Below are positions 23,806 through 34,400 of a stretch of 64,000 bases of DNA, in pieces (position 1 is the stretch's first letter; every line of letters begins with the position of its first letter). A program made the translations under genes and the position numbers. Origin of the DNA: Rhipicephalus microplus. Taxonomy: Eukaryota; Arthropoda; Arachnida; Ixodida; Ixodidae. Under the pieces are notes generated by a model, which made no database searches, was not told the DNA's origin, and worked only from the letters and a program-made list of their open reading frames with translations. Where the stretch lies: positions 101,902,702 to 101,966,701 of the forward strand of contig NC_134701.1 of the NCBI RefSeq assembly GCF_043290135.1. Reading direction: 5' to 3'.

Positions 23806-25570
23806 TATTATATTAATATTATTATTATTATTATTTAATCTTCAAATGCCCCAGTATGGAGTGTTACATGAGGGGTGGGCTGTGGTGCACGACGTCGGGC
23901 GGAAGATCATTCCAATTCTTTCATGTTTGAACAAAGAATGAGCGAAGCTGGGCAGTTGTGCGAGTATGCGCAGGATAAACAGTGTTGCGGTGGCTAGCAC
24001 GAGAAGATATTCGATGTGCGGGCAAGATACTGGATGCGTCAGACAATGAATGAAAATAAAAGAAATTGTGAAAAAGGATTAGTCTAGCGGCCTTGCGTCG
24101 CAATTCTAGATTCTGAAGTTGGGCTTGGTCTTTCAGATTTGTGACACTTGAGTGATATAAATGCAGGAGTCATTATGGTCGTGAATAGGGAGATTGTTGA
24201 CAAGTCATCCGCGAATAAACGGATACTTGGCGATATATTATTAGGGAGGCCGTTTATATAACTTAAGAACAGGAGAGGACCGAGCACTGTACCTTGGGAT
24301 ACACCTCAGACTACTTGACGACAAGATGGTGATACCTGGTTGGCACAAACAAACTGTTCACGGTTTGAAAGAAAATTTTGGATCCAGTTTAAAATGGCAG
24401 GGTCAAGGTTTAAGCGCGAAAGTTTTCGAAAGAGGCGTTTATGGGGTACCTTATCAAAGGCTTTTTGGTAATCTAGAAAAATAGCGTCAACAGGAATATT
24501 ATGATGAAGACATGTGCTGATATCGTTAATAAAAAGCGCGAGTTGGGTGTCACATCAGAGGCATCTCTCAAAACCATGCTGACTGGGTTAGAAAAACTTA
24601 CAGAAAAAAGAAATTTTATGGTTTGAGAGTAGACATTGTGTTCCATAAGCTTACAGCATATGCATAGTAGTGATATTGGACGGTAGCTTGAAGGAGAGGA
24701 CGACGGACCTTTCTTGAGAATCGGAATGATCTTGCCGACCTTCCGGTCTCGTGGCACCACTCCAGATGACAGTGATAGCTAAAAAATATGAGACAGTATA
24801 ACAGCAGAATAATGTTTAGTGTTTATCAGAGCTTTATAATTTATGCGGTCAATTCCCGCTGATATTGTCACTTGTAATGACACGAACACTTTAATGATAC
24901 CGTGATGTTCGAAGATGACGGTAGGCATAACAGGGGGAAGCACAAGGAAGTATATCTTTGGGTTCATCGGTGAGTACGGAACAAATTGTAGAATTTAGTG
25001 TTTCTGCGAAATGAGACTCAGTGATTGTAATATATTGTGGATCGCATAACGAGATAGGTTTCAGACGAGTTGGGTTAGTGGCCTTCCAGAACTGTTTGGG
25101 GTTAGTGCGTACCATGTCTGAGAAAGTAGACGAGAAGAACATTCGCCTAGCATTTCAAATCATGGATTTGTAAAGCCTTTCAGTATTATGATATTTATCC
25201 CATGCTAGCTTAAAATTCGATGCCTTTGCCCAGCAGAAATGTCTCTTCTTTTTGTTGTTAATACGTTGTAATGCGTTGTTGTACAATGAAGAAGTAGGAC
25301 GTTCTGTAATGATGAAGGTAGGAATATAGGTGTTAATTAATTGTTGCATTTTCTCTTTGAAAAGCTCCCAGTTTTGGTCAACATACCGTTTCCAAAAATC
25401 TATGAGAAACCAATCATAAAAGAGGAAAGTTCGTTATTCATACTTTCATAATCGGCTTTGTGGTATAGTGTCATTTTTTCTTAATTTTGTGGGAGTTCGG
25501 TAACTTGTATTGGAAACTGGTATGAATGACTGAGTGATCGCTTAGGCTGGTTAGATTAGAATACAACAAA
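23806..25570 (-). mobile_element. LINE-3: CR1/L2-like LINE remnant, 5'-truncated
   Basis: On the minus strand it starts with an endonuclease end (SDHSV near 25,550). A linker (KQFWKATNPTRLKP at ~25,100) follows, then RT blocks (VPRDRKVGKIIPILKKG, SSYRPISLLC at 24,760-24,640; GPLLFLSYINGLP and LFADDLS at 24,287-24,205). It ends in an (AAT)n tail at 23,806-23,837. The frame is broken many times. Its arrangement resembles LINE-7, though it is a different, older copy. Confidence 0.8.
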
Positions 25571-25719
25571 ATGTTATCAGGTTAAGACGTTAGGAGTAAA
25601 CCTAGCAGGCTTGCTGAAATATAGGTTGTGGTCCTGCAGCTCTTGGAGTGGTTTCGTTCGCATGGCATGTTGCAAAAGTGGCATGGTAAGACATGATCTC
25701 ACGTCGAACCCAATCGACT

Positions 25720-26760
25720 CACCCTAACATGAAGATCATGACATGCGTGTAATGTAACAACATGACTACATGTCCTGCTCATCATGCGCTCACGGCCGTT
25801 TTGCTGGCGTCACATATATTAAATTTGGTATTACGGTACGTGAATTGATGACGAACGTATGTGACTGATGCGAACATGATAATCATGAGATGCGTGTCAT
25901 GTAACAACATGACTACATGCTGCACTCTAGATGGGCTCACGCCCGTTTCTTTAGCTGCACATATGCCAAATTTTGTATTATTTGATGTCAATGGATGACG
26001 AAGGTATGTGACTGGCGCAAACATGATAATCATAAGATGCGTGTCATGTGAGAACATGACTACATACCACATGCAAGGCGCCAATACATTACGACGTGAC
26101 GCGGTGCGCGTGCTCACTGGCGTTCATTTCGTCGCGTCATGTCGGCGTTGCCACGTCAGGCACCGGTCTTGCAATATACTCGCCGCTGTGCGCCGCGCTG
26201 CCTTGCTTTGACGCGTGCGCGTTCCAGCGCATACGTAGTCCCTCCGTCACGTAAAGAGGGAGATGCAGCGCTGTCTAGAAAGCGCATTAGTGCGAAATGC
26301 AGCACGTCACATTTCGCGCCTATTGCCGTCGGGCCACGCCGACGGACGCTGGTCGCACCGGTCGTGCCTGCCATTCGTCTATAGAGTGCTCGCGTTTTGC
26401 TAACGTAGCGTCGCTGTGCCCAGCGTGCACGCGCGTCAACGCTACATTGAAGTATATTGGTTTTTTTATGATGCGCTCGCGGCTGTTTTGCTAACTCTAC
26501 ATATGCCTAATTTGCTGTTACGTGTCGTCAATGAATAACGAAAATTTATGACTGGTGCAAACATGATAATGCTCACAAGCGTGCCATTTAAGAAAATTAC
26601 AACATACCACGGTCACAGCAGGCTCGCGGCTGTTTTGATAGCTCCACATATACTAAAGATCGGTATCACGTGACGTGAATAGATGACGAAGGTAAACGAC
26701 ACATCCAAACATAATAATCATGACACGTAAGTCATGTACGACATCCTTCACCTCCATCTC
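25720..26760. repeat. ~148-bp tandem satellite array, interrupted
   Basis: The landmark CATGATAATCATGAGATGCG and variants recur near 25,730, 25,875, 26,024, 26,562 and 26,712, giving a spacing of about 145-150 bp. Other shared blocks are GCTCGCGGCTGTTTTG-like and GATGACGAAGGTATGTGAC. Copies diverge by roughly 10-25 percent by eye. The array is split by a GC-rich insert at 26,081-26,461. I associate this satellite with metastriate ticks; that is from memory. Confidence 0.8.
26081..26461. mobile_element. MITE-like GC-rich insert within the satellite
   Basis: The insert begins CCAATACATTACGACGTGAC and ends with a sequence whose complement reads CCAATATACTTCAATGTAGC. Both ends lead into GCGCGTGC about 30 bp inward, so they form imperfect ~34-bp terminal inverted repeats. 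The interior is CpG-rich and has no transposase. The satellite sequence resumes after it, indicating insertion into the array. Target-site duplication is not clear. Confidence 0.65.
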
Positions 26761-26864
26761 CTAACATTTTGCTGATTTTAGAGTGACATCAACCTTCCTC
26801 ATTCGTGCTTCGCATATCATCGATTCCCACTGTATGTGAGCTCTGTCATTTTTTGGAGGTAGGC

Positions 26865-27165
26865 TAGTGTCCCGGTCAGTACCCAGCAGCACCATAGAGA
26901 ATAACGAAGCAATCCGCACAAGCGGCAGCATCTGGCTTCCGAGGAAGACGACTTTGGGTGTCTGCAGTTGCGCTGCGTCCTTGTGTCCAAATATAGCCTT
27001 GCTGTTATCGTCAAAGGAAAGCATTGCGTCATGTTCTTTCCTCGTTGCGACAATAAGTTTATCTTTAGAACAGCTGGAATCTTCAAAATATACATTACAA
27101 AGGCGCCTGATGACGTCACGGGAATACCCCCAATGTTGTTACATGCTGAAAGTTCCACAAAATAT
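26865..27165 (+). repeat. LTR relic related to Gypsy-A LTR
   Basis: The block from AGCAGCACCATAGAG to about 27,050 aligns with the Gypsy-A LTR at 18,400-18,590: AACGAAGC, CTTCTGGC-type, GGAAGACGAC and GTGTCTG-type motifs occur in the same order. It may be a solo LTR or the displaced 3' LTR of Gypsy-A, with LINE-3 and the satellite lying between. Confidence 0.55.
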
Positions 27166-27318
27166 TAGTGATATACAGTCGACAGAGTTTAATTCAATGA
27201 TTTTGTGCCGGTCTGGTTCTTGATACCACATCACACACAAATCATGATCGCAGCCCCTGAATATCTGCAGTCTTTGAATAGACGTCCATGCTACTCGGTG
27301 TGATTGGGTTGAAAGCTC

Positions 27319-27382
<64 letters not shown>
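27319..27382 (-). repeat. (TAC)n tail of LINE-4
   Basis: About 21 AGT units on the plus strand read TAC on the minus strand, directly after the LINE-4 3' UTR. Trinucleotide tails are characteristic of I-clade LINEs, so this microsatellite is best explained as retrotransposon tail. Confidence 0.8.
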
Positions 27383-27479
27383 CAAAACTTCATTATATAC
27401 ATAATCCAGACAGGCTTGAACTCCAGTGCCCCGAGGAATATACGAGGTGGAGAGCGAAGTCTGTCCGGCAGGGTGGTGC

Positions 27480-30400
27480 CCCTAATCCAGGGCCCCACTG
27501 GCGCGAGCCATCCGTCCAGCTCTATGGATTAGTCGCAGCTGATCCACTAGGACTTGGCTAGACAGCAGCGCCTCCCATTCCTCCCACGTGTCAGTGGTGT
27601 AGTGCTCTTCATCGTGCTCTGCACATTCCCACGTGATGTAAAAGCGTGTTGGGGTGGCTTCACAGCACGGGCATATATCTCTGTACGCCGTGGAGTAGAT
27701 CAGGTGAAGAGTGTGCAGGTTTATGTGTGTGAGTCTGTATTTTTCTTAGCGCTGTTGCCTCCGCAGCGCTTAGCTTGCTATGTGGACGTGGATACAGCTA
27801 CCTGTTTTATCTGTAGTACTTTAAAATCGTTGCGTAACAAGGGTCTAGGGGTGTAGGGTCATCACTTGCATTGGCTTGAGTGGCTCGGTGATTTGTGAAG
27901 CCTCAAGCCGCCTCTTCCACGCGCAGGTTCCCTGTCACGCCCTCGTGCCCTGGTGCCCAAGTCACACCCTGTACGTATTTCACTGTGGGGTCCCCTGATG
28001 TCCCAACCAATATACGGAGCGCTTGTGCTGCAATTTCGCCCTTTAGATAGTTTGTGCAAGCTTTTTGCGAATCTGTAATGATTGTTGATGGAGCGTTTGG
28101 CGTCCATCCCTCTTTTTTTGCGAGTGCTATGGCAACCTCTTCTGCTTGTGTTGTCGACGCCTGATCTTGAAGGGCAGGCTGTATTTTCCCTCTATGGTCG
28201 GTGGCTACACACACATATCTCTTTGCATTGGTCTGATAAGGTGCGGCGTCAATTAATCTGGCCGTGTTCAAAAATCTTGTCTTTTTGTAACTCAATAAAA
28301 ATTTGTATCGGGTCAGTTGGTAAGGATCCATCTTGCTAAGAAGCGCAGCCACTATTTCAAAGAACACACAACACAAGCGCTTGTGTTGTGTGTTCTTTGA
28401 AATAGTGGCTGCACTTTTTAGCAAGATTGTCTTTTTGTCTATGTAGTCAGCCCTTGCCTTTGTTCTTCCAGCGTGCAGAGTAGGATCCATGTTGGTTGGT
28501 ATTGGCAATATGGTGTACCATTCTCTAAATTCGCTTGGTACTTCTTTAGTTTCTTGGTGTGTTTGTAATAAAGTATCACGCCCTAGTTTTGTTAGGACTG
28601 TTCTGCCCACTGGGGTCTGGAGAAGGCAATTTTCTTGCGCTAGTAACTGGGCCTCGGATAATTCTTCAATTGTGTTATGAAGACCAACCGCCAGTAGCTT
28701 GTCGTTAAAAGTATTCCGCGGTAATCTCAGGGCTGTCTTGTAGGCCATTCTAATTATTTAGTTTGCTTTTTACTTCTCTTGCCTGTTTAAAATTCGATAC
28801 GGAAGCGAGTATGTAATGCCACTGATGACAAGGCTTTTGACTAATTTTAGGGTATCTTGTTTTCTCATGCCTTTATGGTTGTTTCTTATTCGCGAGATCA
28901 TGCGTGAGATCTGCTGTACTGATGTTTTGAGATATTTAGTGTGTGCAGGCATCTCTGATTAGCCTGAAGCCACATTCCTAGTATGCGTACGGTATCTTTC
29001 TCCGGAATGACATTTCCGTCGAGCCTGACTTCCAGCTTTAGATTCGGGTCGATCCTCCGTGCTTTTTTTTTTCGTGAAGCGAATGAGCTCTGACTTTTCG
29101 GCTGAGAACTGAAGACCCCGTATCTTTGCGTACTCTTCTAAGGTGCTAGCTGCCTGTTGTGACCTATCTTCTTTCTCTGATAGGCTGCCTGTGGTTGTCC
29201 ATACCGTAATATCGTCTGCGTATATCGCATGTTATAGACCGGCATTATCTTTTAGTTTTCCTGCAAGGCCTGTCATGGCGACATCAAAAAGTGTCGGTGA
29301 AATGACTGCTCCTTGGGGTGTACCTTTGTTTGAAAGTTTAATGATGTCGGATTCGTAATCTCCAAGCTTGATTGTTGCAGTCATGTGGCTAAGAAAACTT
29401 TTGACGTAGTCGAACATTCGTTTTCCCTAGCTAGCTTCCTCCAGACCTTCTAGTATTGTTTTGCGACTCATGTTATCAAAGGCTCCCTTCATGTAAACTG
29501 CCATAACGACGTTTTCTCCTACTTCAGAGATGTCCAATAATACTTGTTCTTTCCCCTACTTCAGAGATGTCTAATAATACTTGTTCAGCCAGCCAATGTT
29601 TGTTTATGTATTCAGTGAGAGCTTCAATGGCTTCGTCATTTAGGTTCCTGATCATACCATTGGTGATTTCATCTGCACGTCCGTAAAAGGCTTGTCTGAA
29701 TCAGGTTGCGGTGATCCCTTATACCGTCCTTAATATGAAGGCGTCGCTCCGTCTTCCCCAAAGCATTTTTTATGCATGGCTTGAATGAGGTCCTCTTTTA
29801 AACCAGGGTATGAGTGCAGCAATCTTTCAACGGCTTTACTGTTTTCATTTTTTGTCTTCGTGGGGTCTATCATGGCTTTCAGTATGTTCCATGTTTTGGC
29901 CGTACTCAGCGTTTCATTGAGTGAATCATAGAAACTGGCCCAATTAGTTGCAGCTAGTTGATTGGCGAAATCCTCTGCGTGCTGGGTGATATCTTTGAAT
30001 CTTTCTTTCAAGTCACGGTTACATTTCTGTCTTTTCCATCTTTTCGTAAGGCTTCTTCTTGCTTCCCAAAGATGTAGTAGGTGTGAGTTGACCTCAGGAG
30101 CATTGCTTGATCGCGTTATTTCTTTACTGTACCTTTCTTTTTCACGCCTTATTTTGTCACACCAATCACTCAAGTTTGTTATATCTGAGGCAGTCAGGCT
30201 TTGTTCAAGTGATTTTCTGAACGCATGCCAATCAGTTAATTTGGCGATGCCAATCTTTTTACGTATCTGACCTGTGTGTGTAGTGGTGCATAATATGTAA
30301 TGATCACTGCCTAGATTTTCTAGAGTGTTGTGCCATTCCACCTCTTGACAATTTTTGCACATAGTTAGATCCGGTGTCGTGTCTCTGGAGGTACTGTTTC

Positions 30401-30980
30401 CTAGTCTTGTTGGCACTGCTGGATCCGTCAGGAGTGTCATACTTGTAATTTCAATTTGCTGGGCTATGTTTCTGTCTTTGGAATCCTGGGTGAGGTATCC
30501 CCACCTTGGTTCTTTTGCATTGAAGTCCCCCACCACTATGAGCGTGTTCTGCTTCGCTAGTTTTGCTGAATCTTCAAATAGTTTGTCGAAAATTGCCTTT
30601 CTTTGTCGAGGTGGGCTATAAATGTTCAGAATGAAAATGCTTTTCTTTTTCTTCTATTTATATAGGATTTCCGTAATGATATGTGGGATTTTGATTCCTT
30701 CTATTGGTTTATGGTGTATTGCGGTTATGGATTTGTGGACTAATGTTGCCACTCTCCATTCGCTGTTATTATTCACAGCTTCACCATGAGTGTTATAGCT
30801 CTGCATGCTTGGCCTTATTCCCACCTATTGGAGAGCTATCACAGCAGGTGGCCTCGGCTGCATGGCCACCAGCTGTGAAAGCTGTTCCTTTTTCCGTCGG
30901 AATCCCCGGCAGTTCCTCTACCATATGTCACACTCTTCCGTAGTTTTTATTAGTCGCCTATGCATTGTCAGTAGCTACTT
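27480..30980 (-). pseudogene. LINE-4 ORF2 (endonuclease, RT, RNase H), broken
   Basis: The endonuclease reads at ~30,660-29,730 with SIFILNIYSPPRQ, VVGDFNAKEPRWGY and LGSDHYILC. RT fragments follow: GTPQGAVISPTLFDVAMTG (29,330 region), YADD at 29,211-29,222, and a thumb-like segment at 28,952-28,770. RNase H (27,903-28,748 frame) keeps LIDAAPY, TQAEEVAIAL and IITDSQKAC; the late Asp region reads VEEAA. The last part, CPCCEATPTRFYITWEC near 27,680-27,600, is a Cys/His motif. Frames are broken at several places, including between YADD and the thumb. Confidence 0.85.
28277..28438 (-). mobile_element. Fold-back insertion with 12-bp target duplication in LINE-4
   Basis: A 138-bp insert (28,289-28,426) is flanked by identical TTGTCTTTTTGT at 28,277-28,288 and 28,427-28,438. 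Its right part is a spacer-free inverted repeat with arms at 28,330-28,378 and 28,379-28,427; 47 of 49 positions match (the outermost base overlaps the flank). On the minus strand the inverted duplication comes first, followed by a unique part containing CCTTACCAACTGACCCG, reminiscent of an abundant tick repeat. Insert plus duplication is 150 bp, so the LINE frame stays open. Confidence 0.8.
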
Positions 30981-31015
30981 GTATCATATTATGTAATCCC
31001 GGCCTGTTGTATGCC

Positions 31016-32569
31016 TTATCTGCTTTTTTCCTTATGTGGCTGCCATTGGTATGCTTTCTCAACGCCTTCGTCAGTTCTATCTGTTGCGCTTGAATTTTTC
31101 TTTCCAACACGTCGAGTTTTCTGTCTACCTGCCCCATGACCTGGTCGACGATGAAGGGAACTATTTTTTACGGCTTCTTTCAGAATAGCTATCGTCACCA
31201 CAGTGTCGTCATTCAATATTGGTACGCTTTGTTGCTGTGGCTGTCCTGCCGAGGAAGATTGAGTGGGTTTCTCATGTGGTTGTTGCGGCTGCTGCTTTTG
31301 TTGGCTTCTAAGTTGCCTGTTTTCTCTTTCTAAATCCCCCTTACTAACACGCATTAACTCTAGTTCTCGCTTGAGTAGCGCGAGCTGTGTGTGTGTTGAT
31401 TGCGCTTGGTTTTGAGGAGGTTGGGAGGCGGCTGCTGCTTTGCTGCTGCTTTGCTGCTGCTGCTGCTGCTTTGCTTTGCTTTGCTGCTGCTGCTTAGCTG
31501 CTGCTGCTTTGCTGCTGCTGCTGCTTTGCTGCTATTGCTTTGCTTTGCTGCTGCTGCTTTGCTTTGCTGCTGCTGCTGCTTTGCTGCTGCTTTGCTGCTG
31601 CTTCGCTGCTGCTGCTTTGCTGCTGCTGCTTTGCTGCTGCTGCTTTGCTGCTGCTGCATTGCTGCGGCTGCTGCTGCTGCTGCTCCTCCTCCTCCTCCTC
31701 CTCCTCCTCCTCCTTCTTCTTCTTCTTTTTCTTCTTCTTCTTCTTCTTCTTCTTCTTGTGGTCTCGGGAATGGGATCTGGACCTTGACCTCGAGCGGGAA
31801 CTGCATCGAATCCGGAGCGTGATCCCACGTCGGACCCCTCCGTGATATCCATATCCTGCCTTTCGGTGCTTAACCACCGACGCTTCAGTATTCCTAGAGA
31901 TCGTTGTCCATTTTCGTGTCTAAGCTGCTGTACCTGTTCTTTTCCCGTTGTGGGACATTCTTAAGCCTTTTAGTGCATTCTTTTGCCGCCGTTGGTTGAT
32001 CCCCGCCACAGTGCACACTCGGGAACGCACTCCTGGTCTTTGGAGGGTCTTTAAGCCTGCAGCCACCACACATATTCACAGTGGGATTTGGACAGACGTC
32101 CGTCCTGTGGCCTTGGCTTTTACACAGTTTACAGTATGCGTACTCTAAGGTTGTTGAGAAGTTTTTATTTCAGTGTTTCACGTTCAAGTCCGTGCACAGC
32201 TCCTTTGAGAAACCCCTCGGGTGTAGAAATGTAGGTATTCACGAGGTGTCCGGTGTTCTTGAGGTCGAGCGCCTCGATTTTCAAAACTTGCTCGGCGACG
32301 TGCTCGTGCGGAGTACTTGCAGTGATAATGATGGATCCATTCCGGAGGCGCAGCAGGAGTTTGTCACCTCTGCATATTTCCGCGTCTCCACATGCACGTA
32401 CAATCGTTTGTACCACTTCATATGTTATAGGAGCAAAGCTCCTTATAGCGGCACCCGTTCCTCCCCCGTAGTATGTAACAAGTATAACATTTTGACCTCC
32501 AAGGTAGTGCCGGTGAAAGACTTCTTCGGTGTGCTGTTGAACAATAGAAAAATAGTGTTCAATGTACAT
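31016..32569 (-). pseudogene. LINE-4 ORF1 (gag-like) with triplet-repeat expansion, broken
   Basis: The N-terminal domain starts MYIEHYFSIVQQHTEEVF and runs to 32,165 (134 aa), a typical I-clade ORF1 N-terminus. Zinc-knuckle remnants follow at 32,160-31,900, including CGGCRLKDPP and HCGGDQPTAAKEC. The next part is Arg/Ser-rich (SRSRSRSRSHSRD) and runs into Lys, Glu, Gln, Ala and Ser homopolymer tracts encoded by CAG, GAG and AAG-type triplets at 31,430-31,760. A Gln-rich, coiled-coil-like C-terminus reads at 31,354-31,016. Frame breaks separate these parts. The expected role is RNA binding. Confidence 0.8.
31430..31760. repeat. Triplet-repeat tract (CTG, CTC, CTT on +) inside LINE-4 ORF1
   Basis: About 330 bp consist of CTGCTG units interrupted by TTTG. 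A CTC block (~31,680-31,712) and then a CTT block (~31,713-31,757) follow. Three frames remain open on both strands because of the repeat, so those frames are not evidence for extra genes. Confidence 0.9.
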
Positions 32570-32634
32570 GTCAATAGTTGGTAATGGGGAATGAGAGACA
32601 GGAGCATTCGGCTTTTAGCGCGCAGGCTGCGATC

Positions 32635-33102
32635 CCCATTAGCAGATATTGGCACGTACATTGAGCACTATCTGACAAGAAAGGGTTGCTACGTTATACT
32701 CGCTGGGTGTAACCTCCTTAGCTTTAGAAAGGTTTAGCGAGCGTTGAGCCGCAGTGCCAAGAATACAATGAACTTGTATATACCGTGAATGTACTCGAGG
32801 TGGTTAAAATTGGGAGGTAGATAGGAAGCGCAATCCGTAAGAAAGTAAACCCCGAATTCTCCGCCTCTCATTTCCCATTAGCAGCCATTGGCGTGTACAT
32901 TGAGCACTATCTGACTGAAAATGTTTTCTACGTCATACTCGCTAGGCGTAACCTCCTTGGTTTTCGAAAGGTTTAGCGAGCGTTCGGCCGCAGTGCCATG
33001 AATACAGTGAAATAGTATATACCATGAACTCGAGGTGGTTAAAGGTGGGAAGTGTGCCCGAAGCGCAAGCCGTAAGAAAGTGTACGTGTGCCACCTCTCG
33101 TT
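32635..33102 (+). repeat. Two tandem copies of a ~239-bp dispersed repeat
   Basis: Copies begin CCCATTAGCAG at 32,635 and 32,874. Both contain GTACATTGAGCACTATCTGA, the GGCGTAACCTCCTT or GGTGTAACCTCCTT block, AAAGGTTTAGCGAGCGTT, CCGCAGTGCCA and CTCGAGGTGGTTAAA. The start also resembles, in inverted orientation, 32,552-32,598 at the 5' end of LINE-4. No protein could be assigned. Confidence 0.75.
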
Positions 33103-33420
33103 TAGTCCTTGGAATGTCCGCTGGATGGCGGTGCTTCTATATGGGGAATATATGATGAAAAGATGCGAGATGGTGGTACTTGGAGTGTTGAATAGATGGA
33201 CGAACGGACACATAGACAGATGCATGGATGGATGCATGAACGGATGCAGGGGCGGCTGCATGGACGAACGCAGGGACGAACGCACGAACAGACGCACGCA
33301 CGGACGGGCTGATGGACGCATGGACGGTCACACTGACGGACGCATGGACGGGCGGAAGCAAGAACGAATGGACGGACGAATTCCTCGCCCCACTCTCCAT
33401 CATTCACTCCGTGGATATGC
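33040..33420 (+). repeat. Dispersed repeat with ATGGACGG-type minisatellite
   Basis: The leading segment (CCACCTCTCGTTTAGTCCTT, then GATGGCGGTG and GAGATGGTGGTACTTGGAGT) is followed at 33,190-33,380 by degenerate GGACGRAY and GATGGACG units. The complement of the same order appears at 35,640-35,990. Open frames here reflect the minisatellite. Confidence 0.75.
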
Positions 33421-33479
33421 TGCCATTTTTTTAAGTCTCTCACCACGAGCGCCGGTTTGGGTCATATAGTAATTTCCAT

Positions 33480-34400
33480 ATCATTTTTGGTAGAGGCGTT
33501 GCACGTGAGTGTCGGTGGCCTCTCATGGCACCCGACGCGTCGGGTCTACTCCCGCGCGCCTGCTCAGGCGTTCCGTAACTGCCACCCGCGTTCCTCTCGC
33601 TGTCTCTGAAGCTGCTGTCTGCCAGAGACGCTAAGTCATTAGTTGTTTTATTGTAAGACTTAGGGATAAAGTTTGCTGAAAATCACCAACTTGCCTGGGA
33701 TCTTCCATGGCCCGCGCTTGCTTCCTTAGTTTCTTACGTTCGCGTAATGAAAGAGCAAACTGCCATTGACCGTCTTTCGCCTCGTCGTCAGCTCTCTTTG
33801 ATGCTTGATAGTGTTAGCTCGCGTCACCGCTGGCTGACTCCACTTGTATCGCCTCGTCAGTCGATGGGGAGTATTTGACGAAATCTTCTGCAGAGTCCAG
33901 TTCTGTGCTCAAATCTTGATCGTCCGTGTCCATGGCTACCTTTGCCGTTACCTGGTCGTCGCTGCATTGGCACGCCCAAGAGAGTTGCTAGTAGTCGATG
34001 CACTGCCCCCCGGTCCACCGCTAGTCCTAGCCTGGCGGCCAGGCATACCGGGCATTCTTGGTCACTTCAGAAAGAAAGAAATCGGTGTCGTTGTCCCAAT
34101 AACTTGGTGTAAAACTGATCACCTCATACTTCTAGACACACTCTGCGTTTGCTTTAAAGAAGCCACGAAGTTTAACGCAAAAACAGGCAAAATTTTGAGG
34201 AGCTGAGACGAACGCGTCTGATCCGCTCGACGCCACCTAGCGTCCGAAAGCTCAGGAATAACAATACTGAACTCTTAAAAATTTTACCGTTGCTGCTCCG
34301 GGACGTCCGAGCACGCTAGTGTCTCGCTTTAATCCCCCTACCCCTTCCCTCTTTACGCCGGATCGTCAATAAAGTTGTTTCACTTACTCGCCATTGTGAA
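33480..34400 (+). other. Possible LTR or gag relic, unresolved
   Basis: A 120-aa frame at 33,844-34,206 has no domain I recognise. The stretch ends in CCCCCTACCCCTTCCC, then CAATAAAG at about 34,368, a polyadenylation-type signal of the kind found in tick LTRs. With no partner LTR or coding domain this remains a guess. Confidence 0.2.

Larger units (their letters stand above)
27319..32600 (-). mobile_element. LINE-4: I-clade non-LTR retrotransposon
   Basis: On the minus strand ORF1 (32,569 to ~31,016) is followed by ORF2 (~30,980 to ~27,480) with endonuclease, RT, RNase H and a terminal Cys motif. The TAC-repeat tail comes last. The 5' end is near 32,598. ORF1 has an unusual block of triplet repeats. 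A 138-bp fold-back insertion lies in ORF2 upstream of RNase H. Several stops and frameshifts make it inactive. Confidence 0.88.

Noticed and set aside
25720..26760. Regularly spaced repeats considered as a CRISPR-like array
   Set aside because: Whole ~148-bp units are homologous, without unique spacers, in clearly eukaryotic context; this is a satellite.
28330..28427. Palindrome as pure assembly or sequencing artefact
   Set aside because: The flanking 12-bp identical duplication of the host LINE sequence indicates a real insertion, though read support was not available.
31360..31877. Five overlapping frames of 101-148 aa on both strands
   Set aside because: Triplet repeats keep all frames open. 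Only the minus-strand ORF1 context of LINE-4 is meaningful.
33035..33469. 144-aa plus frame and two minus frames
   Set aside because: Carried by the degenerate GGACG/ATGG minisatellite.
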